A stretch of 64,000 nucleotides of DNA from NCBI GenBank assembly GCA_029216955.1, contig JANAVB010005597.1, positions 46,547,480 to 46,611,479 of the forward strand. The letters run 5' to 3'. Below are positions 10,648 to 23,700 of this stretch, piece after piece; the first letter of the stretch is position 1, and each line of letters opens with the position of its first letter. A program made the position numbers and the translations under genes. The DNA comes from Iris pallida. Its lineage: Eukaryota; Streptophyta; Magnoliopsida; Asparagales; Iridaceae. The notes under the pieces are model-generated. The model saw nothing but the letters and a program-made list of their open reading frames with translations, was not told the origin of the DNA and searched no databases.

Positions 10648-12575
10648 AATACGCTGCCTGTTGGCAGCGTGTCTTGAGCGTACGCTAGCTTGAGCGTACG
10701 CGTGCCTTGGTACGCTAGCTTAAGCGAGCAAGGCGTACGCTGGCCCCTTTCGTACGCTAGCTCGAGCGAACGCAGTCTTGAGCGTACGCTAGCTTGAGCG
10801 TACGCTGACCTGTAGCTTGAGCGTGCCCTTGCGTACGCTGACCCTTGCGTACGCTTCCTATTGGAAGTATATGGATCCTTTGGTACGCAGACCTGAGCGT
10901 ACGCTAGCCTGAGCATAGCCTGGCTTGAGCGTAGCCTGATTACCCTTGATCTTCTATAGCCCTGTATATTGATATTTTATTAGATATTTAACGTCCATTT
11001 TATATCCTTACGCCTTTTGTCCTGAACTTGATAATCACGAATTTACTTAATATGTTGGGAATTGATAATTGAGCATGACATGATAGTGACCCGTAGTGGT
11101 GCACTCCTGACATAATAACTTGACATGACTTGATAGTGGCCCATCGTGGCGCGCTCCTGACAAGAACACTTGACATGATAAACCTGACATGATATATCTG
11201 ATAGCTGTTGCGACGGCTACCTAACATGACATGACCTGTATAATGGCCGGACACCGTGGGCGATTGTGTTTGTATAAATAAACCAGTCCTGTCTTGCATC
11301 ATGTCAAGGATGGAACTCCTGAGTACCACGGTCAGGAGTACCTACTAAAATGGACTAAGGTTAACAACTAGATTAATACATTAGTCATGAAGAGATCTCC
11401 CAGCTACAGGCAATCCCGTTACCTGGGCACGCTTGGGACCTGTAACCTGCCGTCGAGTAGGGCACATTTCCAGCACACTGTCATATGTTGCACCTTTCAA
11501 GCTACTTAAGGGTACATGCGTTTCCTGGACGGTGTACCCACCTGAATTTAATCCCTAATTTTGACCTGGGTAACCTGGATGGTTTGCAGGGCTTGTGGCT
11601 GTAGAATAATCTCACTGCATCTTGTTAGTAACTAGGATTGTGATAACCCTAGTTAGTTAAAGTATCAAGCTGTAGTTCTTGCTTGGCCGTGAAATGATTG
11701 GATGGAGTCTAACCAGTCTAGTCTTGTCCTGACCTTGTTCCAGATCACTACCTCACTTGAATGCCTGTATTTATTTTACCGATAAATGGTGAGAAACCAA
11801 GCTCCGTTCAGACGAAGGGTTACAACCCCGATCCTTGTTTGGTTTACGGGTTGTAACCTGGCTATCTGAATAGTTCCCTGGTTATCTCGTCGTATATCAT
11901 CCTGGTATGTTTCCTTTTATTCCAGTCCTTATTTTATTTATATTTATATTCCTGTGCTAATTGTTGGTTTTAGTTCTTAAGTGAAGCCTCCTTTGTGGCA
12001 CTTGCTCTTTCTGGGGTCTAATCCAGCTGGTTTTGTGTGGCCAGATTTCGGAGCAACTCCAGAGGATCTACCGACTTCCCAGCCAGATGGTGGCCACTAG
12101 ACGGAACCCTGGCAACGAGTGGGTTATTTTTGGCTCTCCCACTCTATTGTAGAAATATTATTTTGAGGCGTTTAGCCGACGAGCACCTGTTTAGCTCGAT
12201 TGTATTTTTACTTACTGTCTGCCTACGGGCTGTAACATGATTAACAGATCCTAGGGTTGATCATGTATGACTAAACTCTTGCTAGTCCTAACATTTTGTA
12301 ACGACTAGCTTCATGATCAGCTGAATATGTAATGTTTGGGACGTCTTACTATTGTATATTTAATGATCATACATCTTGTGACTTTTACTTACTTGCTTGT
12401 GATTGAGACACTAGGCTTGTTCATGACCTTAAGAGACTGTTGGCTTGTAGATAAACCCTCATGTATCTAGACAGCCGTGACCGTATAGCGAGATGGATTC
12501 CATTTCATATACGTAGCTGGCTATGTCTGCCCCCGCTCTCCAGTATTCGGGTTCTGGGGCATGACATGGTTTAAG

Positions 12576-12593
12576 TGGTGGCCCATGCAGGTC
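12576..12593 (+). other. Primer-binding site, tRNA-Ile(AAU) type (element A)
   Basis: TGGTGGCCCATGCAGGTC lies 9 bp after the LTR. From memory of plant cytosolic tRNA-Ile(AAU), whose acceptor strand begins GGCCCAT, this is the reverse complement of the tRNA 3' end including CCA. Near-identical 18-mers sit at the same offset in B, C and D. Confidence 0.7.
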
Positions 12594-12695
12594 ATGTAAA
12601 TCAAGATATGTGAGGGTTTACCGAATAGATGTCTCAATCAGTATTCGTCCTTGATCTCTGCTCGTATCTTCTGAATCCCTGGATTCTTGTCCTGA

Positions 12696-15600
12696 TCATA
12701 TGCTTGTATCGTTGCTCTGTCCTGGTCCTTCCTTATTGTTTCCTATGTCGTCTTCTTCAGCGGCATAGTACCTGACCCGGCCGATCAGCAAGACGGAGCA
12801 CCTCCCGCGGACCAGCAGCAACCTGGAGATCAAGCCCAGCATTTTGGAGTAGCCTCCAGAGTCGTGCCTTCTGGCGGAGAGCCACCAGTCCAGCCCGTTC
12901 AACCTGTAGAACATGATGACGGCACTTTGGTAGGACTCGTCAGGACCTTGATAGCTTCCCAAGACCGGCGTGGAGATGCCTTGCACCAGGCAGTGACGGA
13001 TGCTTTGACCCAGGGTGGTCATCAGGGTAATAGCGCTGCCAACAGCTTCAAGCGCTTGAACCCTCCATTCTTCGATGGTAGTGAAGATGCTATCGCGGCA
13101 GATGCATGGCTTCAGGACACAGAGGTGATTCTAGAAGCAACCAGGACCCCAGAGAACGAAAAGGTGGCCGTTGTGCGCCTGCAGTTGTTAGATCTTGCCC
13201 GCAGCTGGTGGGCAGCGCAGGCCGTTGGATTAGCAGCCCCCATTGCTTGGGCAGTATTCAGAGAGAGATTCCAGACCAAGTATTTCGATGCCGTAGCTCG
13301 GTATGATCTGCAGACGAGGTTTACCAATCTGAAGCAAGGAGGCAGGACGGTCGACAGATATGCGATCGAGTTTTCCTGACTCAGTCGGTTTGTCTCCACT
13401 TTGGTGGCAACCGAGTATGATAGAGCCCAGCGGTTCCAGCAGGGACTTCACCTGGAGATCTTATTAGCAGTTGAGCAGTTTGAGCATCAGACTTTTGATG
13501 CAGTCTTGGGAGCAGCCCGGAGGCATGAGTATACCTCCCAGAGGATCATGGACAGGACCGGAGGTCGAAAGAGATCTCACGGCCAGATAAATCAGTCTTC
13601 AGCACCAGCCCCGACAGCCAGGGCTTTGACTATTGGAGCTCCGAGGCGAGCGGCCTCCGTAACGTCGGTTCAGCATTCCACCCCGACGTACCCTCAGCAG
13701 CAGCAGAAGCAGAAGCAGTCTTTCGCAGTGGGATGTTCTCATTATGGGAAGCCAGGCCAAGTGGTGGCAGAGTGTCGCAGGGCACAGGGATTGTGTCTGG
13801 CTTGTGGAGCACCAGACCATAGGGTTGGATCCTGCCCGAATAGGGGTAGTTCATCCTCGTCCAACCTTTCTAGTTCTTCGGTGAGAGGACCAGCACCGGT
13901 CCAGCAGCAGCAGCAGCAGTATCCATTGCCGAGGCCCTTGCCGCCTCAGTCCCAGGCATTTCAGCAACAGAGCCTCCAGCAGTATGCACAAGCCCAGGCC
14001 TTGAGTCAGAGTAGGCAGCGAGGGTTTCAGCAGAGGGGACCAGCACCCCGAGGGCACGGTCAGGCTATGGTGATGACCGTGGAGGAAGAGTTGGCACCAG
14101 GTGAGGTAGTGGCAGGTACTATTCTCGTCAACTCCTTTCCAGCTTCAGCTTTATTTGATTCTGGTGCATCGTATTCATTTATATCTGCACGATTCGCGAC
14201 ACGGGTAGGATTGGAGCCCGAGTCATTATCAGTAAGGCTTAATATACTTACTGGTAACGGACTTGTGGGAGTATATAGAGTGTTTTCCTCGTGTCGGGTC
14301 GTAGTTAGCGGTAGAGAATTCCCCGCTAGATTGATAGAGTTCCCAATGGCCGATTATGATGTGGTGCTAGGGATGGATTGGTTGAGGAACCAGTATACTA
14401 GGATAGACTGCCACATTGGCAGGGTTGTTTTTAGCATTCCAGGCGAGCCGGAGTTTTCTTTCTCCCGAGGCGAAGTTGAGTCATCTCCTCCAGTATCGCG
14501 GATGGCAGTAGCAGCAGTTCAGTTGCCCAGGATAGTCGAGGAGTTTCCAGATGTTTTTCCAGAAGAACTTCCAGGTATGCCTCCGAAGTGGGCGATCGAG
14601 TTCACTATAGACTTGATTTCCGGGACAGCCCCAGTGTCAGAGAGAGTCTACAGGATGGCGCCATCAGAGTTGGAGATCTTGTACAAGATGATTGAAGAAC
14701 TCAGAACCAAGGGATTCATTCGTGCTAGTGGATCGCCTTGGGGAGCTCCGATGCTTCTTGTAAAAAAGAAGGATGGTACGTCCAGGTTATGTGTTGATTA
14801 TCATACCTTGAACTCAGTGACAATCAAGAACAGATACCCTCTTCCGAGGATAGATGACTTGTTTGATCAACTCAAGGGGGCTTCAGTATTCTCGAAGATT
14901 GATTTGCGCTCAGGTTATCATCAGATCAGAGTCAGAGAGCAGGACATCCCGAAGACAGCTTTTAGATCGAGATATGGGCATTGGGAGTTCCTTGTTATGC
15001 CTTTTGGAGCAACCAATGCGCCGACAGTATTCATGGACCTCATGAATCGCATCTTCATGCCTTACTTGGATCAGTTTGTGATTATGTTCTTGGATGACAT
15101 CCTGGTCTACAGCAAGAGTGAGGCGGAGCATGAGCAGCATCTCCGTGTAGTTCTTCAGATCCTCAGAGAGCACCAGTTATATGCCAAGTTCAGTAAATAC
15201 GAGTTCTGGCTCGATCGCATTTCGTACTTGGGTCATATCATCACTCGAGGAGGAGTAGAAGTGGATCCCCAGACGATTGTAGCTATTAAGTCATGGCCAG
15301 TACCCAGCACCGTTGCAGAAGTTCGCAGTTTCCTTAGATTGGCTGGCTATTACCGGCAATTTATTTCAGACTTTGCTCGGATTTCAGCGCCATTGACCCA
15401 GTTGACCCGCAAGGATGCGCAGTTTACTTGGACAACAGAGTGTCAGAGTTCTTTTGAGCAGTTGAAGCGAGGCCTGATAACAGCTCCTATTCTCACACTT
15501 CCAGATGGGACCGGAGGATTCTCAGTGTACTGCGATGCTTCAGGCAGAGGTTTAGGATGTGTTCTGATGCAGCACGGGAAGGTAATAGCTTATGCGTCAC

Positions 15601-17414
15601 GACAACTTCGTGATCATGAGAGGAATTACCCAACCCATGACCTGGAGCTGGCAGCAGTGGTGTTTGCACTTAGGTTGTGGAGGCACTACTTGTATGGAGA
15701 TAGGGTGGAGATTTTTACCGACCACAAGAGCCTGAAGTATATTTTCACCCAGAAGGATCTTAACATGCGTCAGAGAAGGTGGCTGGAGCTTCTTGTGGAT
15801 TATGATGTCAACCTGCAGTATCATCCTGGGAAGGCCAATGTCATAGCAGATGCATTGAGCAGGAGAGCCGGAGCTTATTTCCTAACAGCGCAGCCAGAGT
15901 TGTTAGCCGATCTTCAGAAGATGGATATAGAAGTTGTTCTCCCTTCCAGTGTGGCCTTGATGGCCAGCATGCAAGTTCAGTCCATTATAGTCGAGAGGAT
16001 CCGGATGGTGCAGTCGGCAGATTCCAAGCTTCAGCGACTCAGAGCAGAGTGTGAGGCGGGACGAAGACCAGAGTTATGTATTCATGGGGATGGTACACTT
16101 AGGCATGGTAAGCGTCTTTGTGTACCCAGTGGAGATATCAGACAGGAGATCATGTCAGAAGCGCACAGTTCACAGTATTCCATCCATCCCGGCAGTACGA
16201 AGATATACCGTGATATCCGGCAGCATTTCTGGTAGAATGGCATGAAGCGGGAGATAGCTCGGTTTGTCTCTCGGTGTTTGGTTTGTCAACAAGTTAAAGC
16301 TGAACATCAGAGACCGGCTGGACTTCTTCAGCCCTTACCGATTCCAGAGTAGAAGTGGGAGCATGTAACCATGGATTTCGTGACTGGATTACCTAGATCT
16401 CCAGCTGGCAGAGATGCTATCTGGGTTATAGTTGATCGGCTCACGAAGGTAGCTCACTTCCTCCCATTCAGAGTTGGTCAGTCGACGGCTCAGTTAGCAG
16501 AGATATATCTCCGGCAGATTGTCAGATTGCACGGAGTGCCAGTCAGTATTACCTCGGACCGAGATTCAAGATTTATGTCGCACTTTTGGCGTAGCTTGCA
16601 AGAGAGTTTGGGGACTCGCCTCCAGTTCAGTTCAGCATATCACCCGCAGACAGATGGACAGTCGGAGCGCACGATCCAGACTCTTGAAGATATGTTGAGA
16701 TCATGCACACTCGACTTCGGTGGTTCATGGGAAGATCACTTGCACCTGGTAGAATTCTCGTACAACAACAGTTTCCAGGCCAGTATCCAGATGGCACCGT
16801 TCGAGGCACTATATGGTAGGAAGTGCAGATCCCCGTTAGCCTGGAATGATGTTGGAGAAAGACAGATGCTCGGTCCAGAAATGATTGCTCAGACAGTTGA
16901 AGTGATCAGGCGAGTCAGAAATCACCTTCGAGTTGCCCAAGATCGCCAGCGCCATTGGGCTGATTCTCATCGGCGTCCTCTCGAGTCCTCGGTCGGCGAT
17001 CATGTATTCCAGAGGATTTTGCCTAACCGTGGCGTCATTCGTTTCGGCGTACGGGAAAAGCTTAGTCCTAGGTATATAGGACCGTTTGACATTCTGGAGC
17101 GATTAGGAGATGTATCCTATCGTCTCGCTCTTCCGCCGTCGTTAAGCGAGGTGCATGACGTATTCCATGTATCCCAATTACGACGGTACATTCCGGACCC
17201 GAGCCACATCCTGGATCATTCGGAATTGGTTGTTGGTACCAACCTTTCGTGTGAGGAGAGGCCCGTGTCTATATTGGATCGAAGAGAGAAGATCCTCAAG
17301 AACAAGACTATCAAGTTAGTCCGAGTTGCTTGGGGTCATCACTCTTTGGGTGAGTCAACGTGGGAGCGTGAGGATGATATCCGATCGCGATATCCCGACT
17401 TGTTTGACTCGTGA
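12696..17414 (+). pseudogene. Element A gag-pol polyprotein with three nonsense codons
   Basis: One frame is open from 12696 to 17414 (about 1,570 codons) except for TGA at 13377, TAG at 16233 and TAG at 16350. There is no frameshift. In order: gag capsid region (WLQDTEVILEA, about 13100-13450); two zinc knuckles near 13730-13830, the first damaged (Cys to Tyr and His to Gln) and the second intact ([14 protein letters not shown]); protease ([11 protein letters not shown], near 14150); RT ([21 protein letters not shown]); RNase H ([14 protein letters not shown]); integrase zinc region and DDE core ([11 protein letters not shown], near 16371); and a chromodomain-like tail ending ESTWEREDDIRSRYPDLFDS. 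The TGA sits in a position consistent with CpG decay; both TAGs replace Trp codons seen in relatives. The gag start codon is unresolved. Confidence 0.95.
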
Positions 17415-17534
17415 GGTATAATGTCTTTCTTATGCCTCATGCCATCAATTCCTTGCTTGCATGATTGATTGATTGCCTAGTATAATTGCCTGTGAATAGT
17501 GTAGCTTGTTCTTGTCCCTCTAGTCTCTTGATTA

Positions 17535-17571
17535 AATTCCGAGGATGGAATTCTTTTAAGGTGGGTAGAGT
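17535..17571 (+). other. Pre-PPT hairpin and polypurine tract (element A)
   Basis: A stem AATTCCG / TGGAATT with loop AGGA (17535-17552) precedes TTTTAAGGTGGGTAGAGT and the 3' LTR. The same hairpin, with compensating stem changes, occurs in C and D and in broken form in B. Confidence 0.75.
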
Positions 17572-20390
17572 TGTAATGCCTGTTATTCGTATTACGTATT
17601 TGGAATACGTATACGTATTTTATCTTGTATTTGCTTATTCCTTGTTTAGCTCTCGGCTTGGTTTAACTCTCGGTTTGGGTTGGCTTGGTTCGGCCGGCCC
17701 AATGCTTGGTTCATCATGGGCCAAGGGTGGAACACCTTAGCCTATGCTTTTCCTTCATTTCCACCACAACCCCCCCTACCTACCACCACCTTTGATATTT
17801 ATTGCCATTTCTTCTTTCTCTCTCTCCATAATTCTCATTTACTTCTCCTTCCCCCACCATTATTCTTCTCCACCAACCAAGAACACCATAGGCAAGTGCA
17901 ACTTGCTTCCACAAGAGAACTCCTTTTGATGGTTTCATTAGCTTCTCCTCATGATTCTAAACCACATTAGAACTTGTCATTTTCCATTTTGAGGCTTTAT
18001 TTCTTGTAGATCTAGAGTTTTGTTACTTTCGGATTTTTGTGGTTTTGATCTATTAAACTCCTTTGTTTTCAAGTTTTGATGGTTTCATGTTATAGAGCAT
18101 TTCATTCTACCCAATTTTGACCTTTAGAAAGTTAGATTCGGACTTGTTTTGACCAAGATATGGACAATTGAAGCTTAGATTCAACTTTGGAGCTCTTGCT
18201 GTTCTTGCCATTTGGAGAAGACAGTGAACAGTGAGCTAGCTTTTAGCTTATGCCGCTGAGTTGTACGCTGCTCTTTAGCGAGCGTACGCTAGCCTTCGTA
18301 CGCTGCTCTTTAGCGAGCGTACGCTAGCCTTCGTACGCTGCTCTTTAGCGAGCGTACGCTAGCCTTCGTACGCTGCTCTTTAGCGAGCGTACGCTAGCCT
18401 TCGTACGCTGCTCTTTAGCGAGCGTACGCTAGCCTTCGTACGCTGCTCTTTAGTGAGCGTACGCTCACCTTGATACGCTGCCTGTTGGCAGCGTGTCTTG
18501 AGCGTACGCTAGCTTGAGCGTACGCGTGCCTTGGTACGCTAGCTTAAGCGAGCAAGGCGTACGCTGGCCTCTTTCGTACGCTAGCTCGAGCGAACGCAGT
18601 CTTGAGCATACGCTAGCTTGAGCGTACGCTGACCTGTAGCTTGAGCGTGCCCTTGCGTACGCTGACCCTTGCGTACGCTTTCCATTGGAAGTATATGGAT
18701 CCTTTGGTACGCAGACCTGAGCGTACGCTAGCCTGAGCATAGCCTGGCTTGAGCGTAGCCTGATTACCCTTGATCTTCTATAGCCCTGTATATTTATATT
18801 TTATTAGATATTTAACGTCCATTTTATATCTTTACGCCTTTTGTCCTGAACTTGATAATCACGAATTTACTTAATATGTTGGGAATTGATAATTGAGCAT
18901 GACATGATAGTGACCCGTAGTGGTGCACTCCTGACATAATAACCTGACATGACTTGATAGTGGCCCGTCGTGGCGCGCTCCTGACAAGAACACTTGACAT
19001 GATAAACCTGACATGATATATCTGATAGCAGTTGCGACGGCTACCTGACATTACATGACCTGTATAATGGCCGGACACCGTGGGCGATTGTGTTTGTATA
19101 AATAAACCAGTCCTGTCTTGCATCATGTCTAGGATGGGACTCCTGAGTACCACGGTCAGGAGTACCTACTAAAATGGACTAAGGTTAACAACTAGATTAA
19201 TACATTAGTCATGAAGAGATCTCCCAGCTACAGGCAATCCCGTTACCTGGGCGCGCTTGGGACCTGTAGCCTGCCGTCGAGTAGGGCACATTTCCAGCAC
19301 ACTGTCATGTGTTGCACCTTTCAAGCTACTTAAGGGTACATGCGTTTCCTGGACGGTGTACCCACCTGAATTCAATCCCTAATTTCGACTTGGGTAACCT
19401 GGATGGTTTGCAGGGCTTGTGGCTGTGGAATAATCTCACTGCATCTTGTTAGTAACTAGGATTGTGATAACCCTAGTTAGTTAAAGTATCAAGTTGTAGT
19501 TCTTGCTTGGCCGTGAAATGATTGGATGGAGTCTAACCAGTCTAGTCTTGCCCTGACCTTGTTCCAGATCACTACCTCACTTGAATGCCTGTATTTATTT
19601 TACCGATAAATGGTGAGAAACCAAGCTCCGTTCAGACGAAGGATTACAACCCCGGTCCTTGTTTGGTTTACGGGTTATAACCTGGCTATCTGAATAGTTC
19701 CATGGTTATCTCGTCGTATATCATCCTGGTATGTTTCCTTTTATTCCAGTCCTTATTTTATTTATATTTATATTCCTGTGCTGATTGTTGGTTTTAGTTC
19801 TTAAGTGAAGCCTCCTTTGTGGCACTTGCTCTTTCTGGGGTCTAACCCAGCTGGTTTTGTGTGGCCAGATTTCGGAGCAACTCCAGAGGATCTACCGACT
19901 TCCCAGCCAGATGGTGGCCACTAGACGGAACCCTGGCAACGAGTAGGTTATTTTTGGCTCTCCCACTCTATTGTAGAAATATTATTTTGAGGCGTTTAGC
20001 CGACGAGCACATGTTTAGCTCGATTGTATTTTTACTTACTGTCTGCCTACGGGCTGTAACATGATTAACAGATCCTATGGTTGATCATGTATGACTAAAC
20101 TCTTGCTAGTCCTAACATTTTGTAATGACTAGCTTCATGATCAGCTGAATATGTAATGTTTGGGACGCCTTACTATTGTATATTTAATGATCATACATCT
20201 TGTGACTTTTACTTACTTGCTTGTGATTGAGACACTAGGCTTGTTCATGACCTTGAGAGACTGTTGGCTTGTAGATAAACCCTCATGTATCTAGACAGCC
20301 GTGACCGTATAGCGAGATGGATTCCATTTCATATACGTAGCTGGCTATGTCTGCCCCCGCTCTCCAGTATTCGGGTTCTGGGGCGTGACA
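17572..20390 (+). repeat. Element A 3' LTR
   Basis: The 2819-bp LTR is exactly 70 bp longer than the 5' copy, which equals the two extra 35-bp tandem units (six, 18263-18472). Other differences are scattered substitutions. It ends GGGCGTGACA next to the TSD TTAAC. Confidence 0.95.
18263..18472. repeat. 35-bp tandem repeat, six units (element A 3' LTR)
   Basis: Units start at 18263, 18298, 18333, 18368, 18403 and 18438 and match the four-unit array of the 5' LTR. Confidence 0.95.
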
Positions 20391-20742
20391 TTAACTCCCT
20401 AATCCCGCAACAAACCTGGACCGTTTGATTAGATCCAATGGTGAAAAATCACCCAGATTTTTGCCTCAGCCCCGACGACACAGAGTTCGGCCAGAACTCT
20501 GTGTCGGGCAACCAGAACCAACCAGCAACATTCTGGAACAGCCAGACCGAGTTCGGCCAAAACTCGGCCTGGGACCGAGTTCGGCCCGAACTCGGTGGCT
20601 CCAGTCCAGAACCCCCCTTCGGGTTAGCAGCAGCAGCAACAACTCCTCGTTGCCTACTTCCCGAGCTTCTTCGACATCGAACGGCGCTCGTCGCACTCCG
20701 GAATCTTCTCCACATAGGTTGGGAACCCCATCCACTCCAACA
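20391..20742 (-). repeat. Copia 3' LTR, right portion
   Basis: This is the continuation of the LTR interrupted at 9817. It begins with the duplicated TTAAC and ends CTCCAACA. With the left part it totals about 803 bp, matching the intact copies. Confidence 0.92.
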
Positions 20743-23700
20743 AATCTCCCCCTTCACAACTATGGGGAAGATATCGTCATCCCGACGATCTGCCTGCAGT
20801 ACTCAAACTTTTCCCTTGGTAGAATCTTCGTGAACATATCAGCTCCATTGTCATCTGTATCAACCTTCTCAAGCTCCGCGTCCTTCTTCTCAACCACATC
20901 CCGTATCCAATGATACCGAGTCTCGATGTGTTTGGAACGGCTATGAAACGTCTGATTCTTCACAAGGTGAATAGCACTCTGACTGTCACAAAGTAAAGTA
21001 TACTGCTCTTGCTTCAGTCTCATTTCCTGCAGCAGCTTCTTTATCCACAGCAACTCCTTGCAAGTCTCTGTCGCCGCAATATACTCTGTCTCTGTCGTTG
21101 ACAAGGCAACACACTTCTGCAACCGCGACTGCCATGACACCGCTCCTCCCGCAAACATCATCACGTAGCCCGAAGTCGATCGCCTCGTGTCTACATCTCC
21201 AGCCATATCAACGTCGGTATACCCAACCAGCTTCAGCTCGTCACCACCAAAGGAAAGTCTCCAACCAGCAGTGCCCTGAAGATATCATAGAATCCACTTG
21301 ACCGCACTCTAATGTACCCTTCCAGGATTTGAAAGATACCTGCTAACCGTACCAACTGTATGAGCAATATCTGGCCTCGTACACACCATGGCATACATAA
21401 GGCTTCACACAGCTGAGGTATATGGAACCCACTCCATATCTTCCTTTTCGTCCTCGGTAGATGGACACTGCTCCTCAGTGAGCTTAAAGTGAGCCGCAAG
21501 GGGACAACTCACTTTCTTCGACCCGTCCATACCGAAACGCTGAAGTACCCGGTGAATGTACTTCTTTTGGGACAAGTATAGCAGCTTGGACTCTCTCTCG
21601 GCTGATCTCCATCCCAAGAATAGTTTTCGCTGCGCCTAAATCCTTCATAGAGAAGGCCGTACCTAGTTGGCGCTTCAGCTCCGCTATCCTAGTGGCATTC
21701 CGACCCACTAATAGCATATCATTAACATAGAGCAATAAAATAATAAAATCATCATCGGCAAAATATCTCACAAATGCACAGTGGTTCGACGTCGTACGTG
21801 CATAACCATGCTCCCCCATAAACGACTCGAACTTCTTGTACCACTGTCTCGGAGCCTGCTTCAGACCATACAAGCTCTTCCTCAACCGGCAGACCAAATG
21901 TGACTTGCCCTTCTCACAGAATCCCTCTGGCTGCTCCATGTACAACTTCTCCTCAAGATCACCGTGGAGGAATGTCGTCTTCACATCCATCTGCTCGACC
22001 TCCAAGTCGAGACTGGCTGCTAATGCTAACACCACCCGAATAGACGAATGCTTGATGACATGCAAAAAGATCTCATCATAATCCACGCCTTTTCGCTGAC
22101 CGTAGCCTTTAACTACCAGCCTCGTTTTGTATCGAGGGCGAGTAGCATCATCCGTCTGCTTCACTCTAAACATCCATCGATTCTTCAAAGCCTTCTTGCC
22201 CTTTGGCAACCGCACCAGCTCATAAGTGGAATTAGTGTGCAAAAAACTCATCTCCTCCTGCATGGCCTCCATCCACTCCTGTCTGTGTTCGTCTTCCATA
22301 GCCTCTGCAAAACTTTCGGGCTCTCCCCCATCAGTCAATAGCACATACTCACTCGGTGAGTATCTCGTAGACGGTCGACGATCTCTGTCGCTCCTTCTCA
22401 GTGGAGCCACTGGTGCTGGCTGTATACCAACAGCCTCCTCCCCTTCAGGAACTGCCTCCCCGGCATGCTCATCCTCCTGAGGGACACCCTGACCACCATC
22501 AGCAGGCTGATGATCAAGGTTGGGAGCAACTCCATGTACTGGCTCCTCCATAATGGGATCCTCTGCGATGTCCTCTGGAAACTGCTCGAAGCGAAATGAC
22601 TCTAACTCAGGCAATTCCTCAGCCTCAGAAGGCGTCTCGGAATCCTGAGTGTTGGTCATGATCTGATCCTCGATAAATACCACATTCCTGCTTCTGTAGA
22701 GCTTTCTTTCCACCGGATCGTAGAGTCTATAGCCAAACTCATCCCGACCTTAGCCGACAAAGACGCATCGCCTCGTCTTCGGCTCAAGTTTGGTCCTCTC
22801 GTCCTTCGGTACATGCATGAAGGCCTTACAGCCAAACACTCGCAGGTGATTGTATGACGGCTCTTTGTCGTACCATACTTTGTCAGGCACATCATCCTGC
22901 AAAGGAGCACTAGGAGATAAATTAATAACATAAGCAGCTGTGAGAAGAGCCTCACCCCAATAACTGCCCGACAAGTTTACTTCTGACAACAAATATCGCA
23001 CCCTCTCCATCAGTGTCCTGTTCATACGCTCTGCTACACCATTGAGCTGAGGTGTCTTGGGCGGAGTCTTCTGGTGTCGTATCCCCTGCTCTCTGCAATA
23101 AGCATTAAAGGGACCGATGTATTCGCCGCCATTGTCGGACCGAACACACAATAACTTATTGCCCGTCTCTCTTTGAACAGAGGCCTGAAAATCTTTGAAA
23201 GTAGGCAGCACCTTATCCTTGGTCTTTAAGGCATAGACCCAAACCTTTCTGGAACAGTCATCAATAAAAGTTAAGAAGCACCACCAATAGATTTTACCTT
23301 CATAGGATCGCAGACATCCGAGTGAATCAACTCGAGCAACGCCGGCTTCCTTGAACTTGGGTGACTTTGGAAAGACATCCTAGTTTGCTTCCCAGCTAAG
23401 CAGTGCGTGCACTTCTCCAACTTTGTAGACTTGAGCCCTGGAATAACCTTCTTATTCACCAAGTAGCTCATCCCCTTCTTGCTGATATGGCCGAGCCGCC
23501 TGTACCACAACTCGGTAGACGCATCACTGACTGCGTTCACCTCCTGTGCCCCCTGTGCTCTCCCCTCCATATAGTAGAGACCAGACTTCTTGCTTCCTCT
23601 GGCAATCACCATCGAACCTCTGGAAAGCTTCCACTGACTGTTCCCGAAGAGACTGAAGAATCCCTCGTCATCCATCCTTCCAACCGACACCAGGTTGAAA

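Larger units (their letters stand above)
9818..12566 (+). repeat. Element A 5' LTR
   Basis: The 2749-bp LTR runs from TGTAAT to GGGCATGACA. In order it shows a TATTTAT/CT-rich core-promoter-like stretch near 10040-10080, the hairpin GCAAGT-GCA-ACTTGC (10138-10152), four 35-bp tandem repeats (10509-10647), and more scattered AGCGTACGCT motifs to about 10930. Beyond these are GACATGATA-rich direct repeats (11060-11240), a TGTATAAATA box (about 11270), and a 3' block shared with elements B and C ending in CTCCAGTATTCGGGTTCTGG. ORFs inside it are not conserved as proteins. Confidence 0.95.
9818..20390 (+). mobile_element. Element A: Ty3/gypsy chromovirus, Tekay/Del type
   Basis: A 10,573-bp element with 2.7-2.8-kb LTRs (9818-12566, 17572-20390), a primer site at 12576-12593, a single gag-pol reading frame, and a polypurine tract before 17572. 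The duplication TTAAC flanks it (9813-9817 and 20391-20395), and the copia LTR it split continues on both sides. The domain order protease, RT, RNase H, integrase, chromodomain is that of a chromovirus; long LTRs and a C-terminal chromodomain suit Tekay/Del. LTRs differ in length by exactly two tandem repeat units, so it is young. Confidence 0.95.

Noticed and set aside
10641..10916. Ala/Tyr/Ser-rich minus-strand ORF, repeated at 18465-18740
   Set aside because: It arises from the AGCGTACGCT motif region of element A's LTRs.
10509..10930. Regular ~35-bp repeats resembling a CRISPR array
   Set aside because: Units are contiguous without unique spacers and lie inside a plant LTR present twice in the window; they are tandem repeats.
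12037..12240. Possible conserved LTR-encoded peptide shared by A (12037, 19861) and C (36867, 61254)
   Set aside because: The DNA block is conserved, but the open frames differ between families (MARFRSNSRG versus MYGQIPEQLQ), so nucleotide-level conservation, not a shared protein, is more likely.
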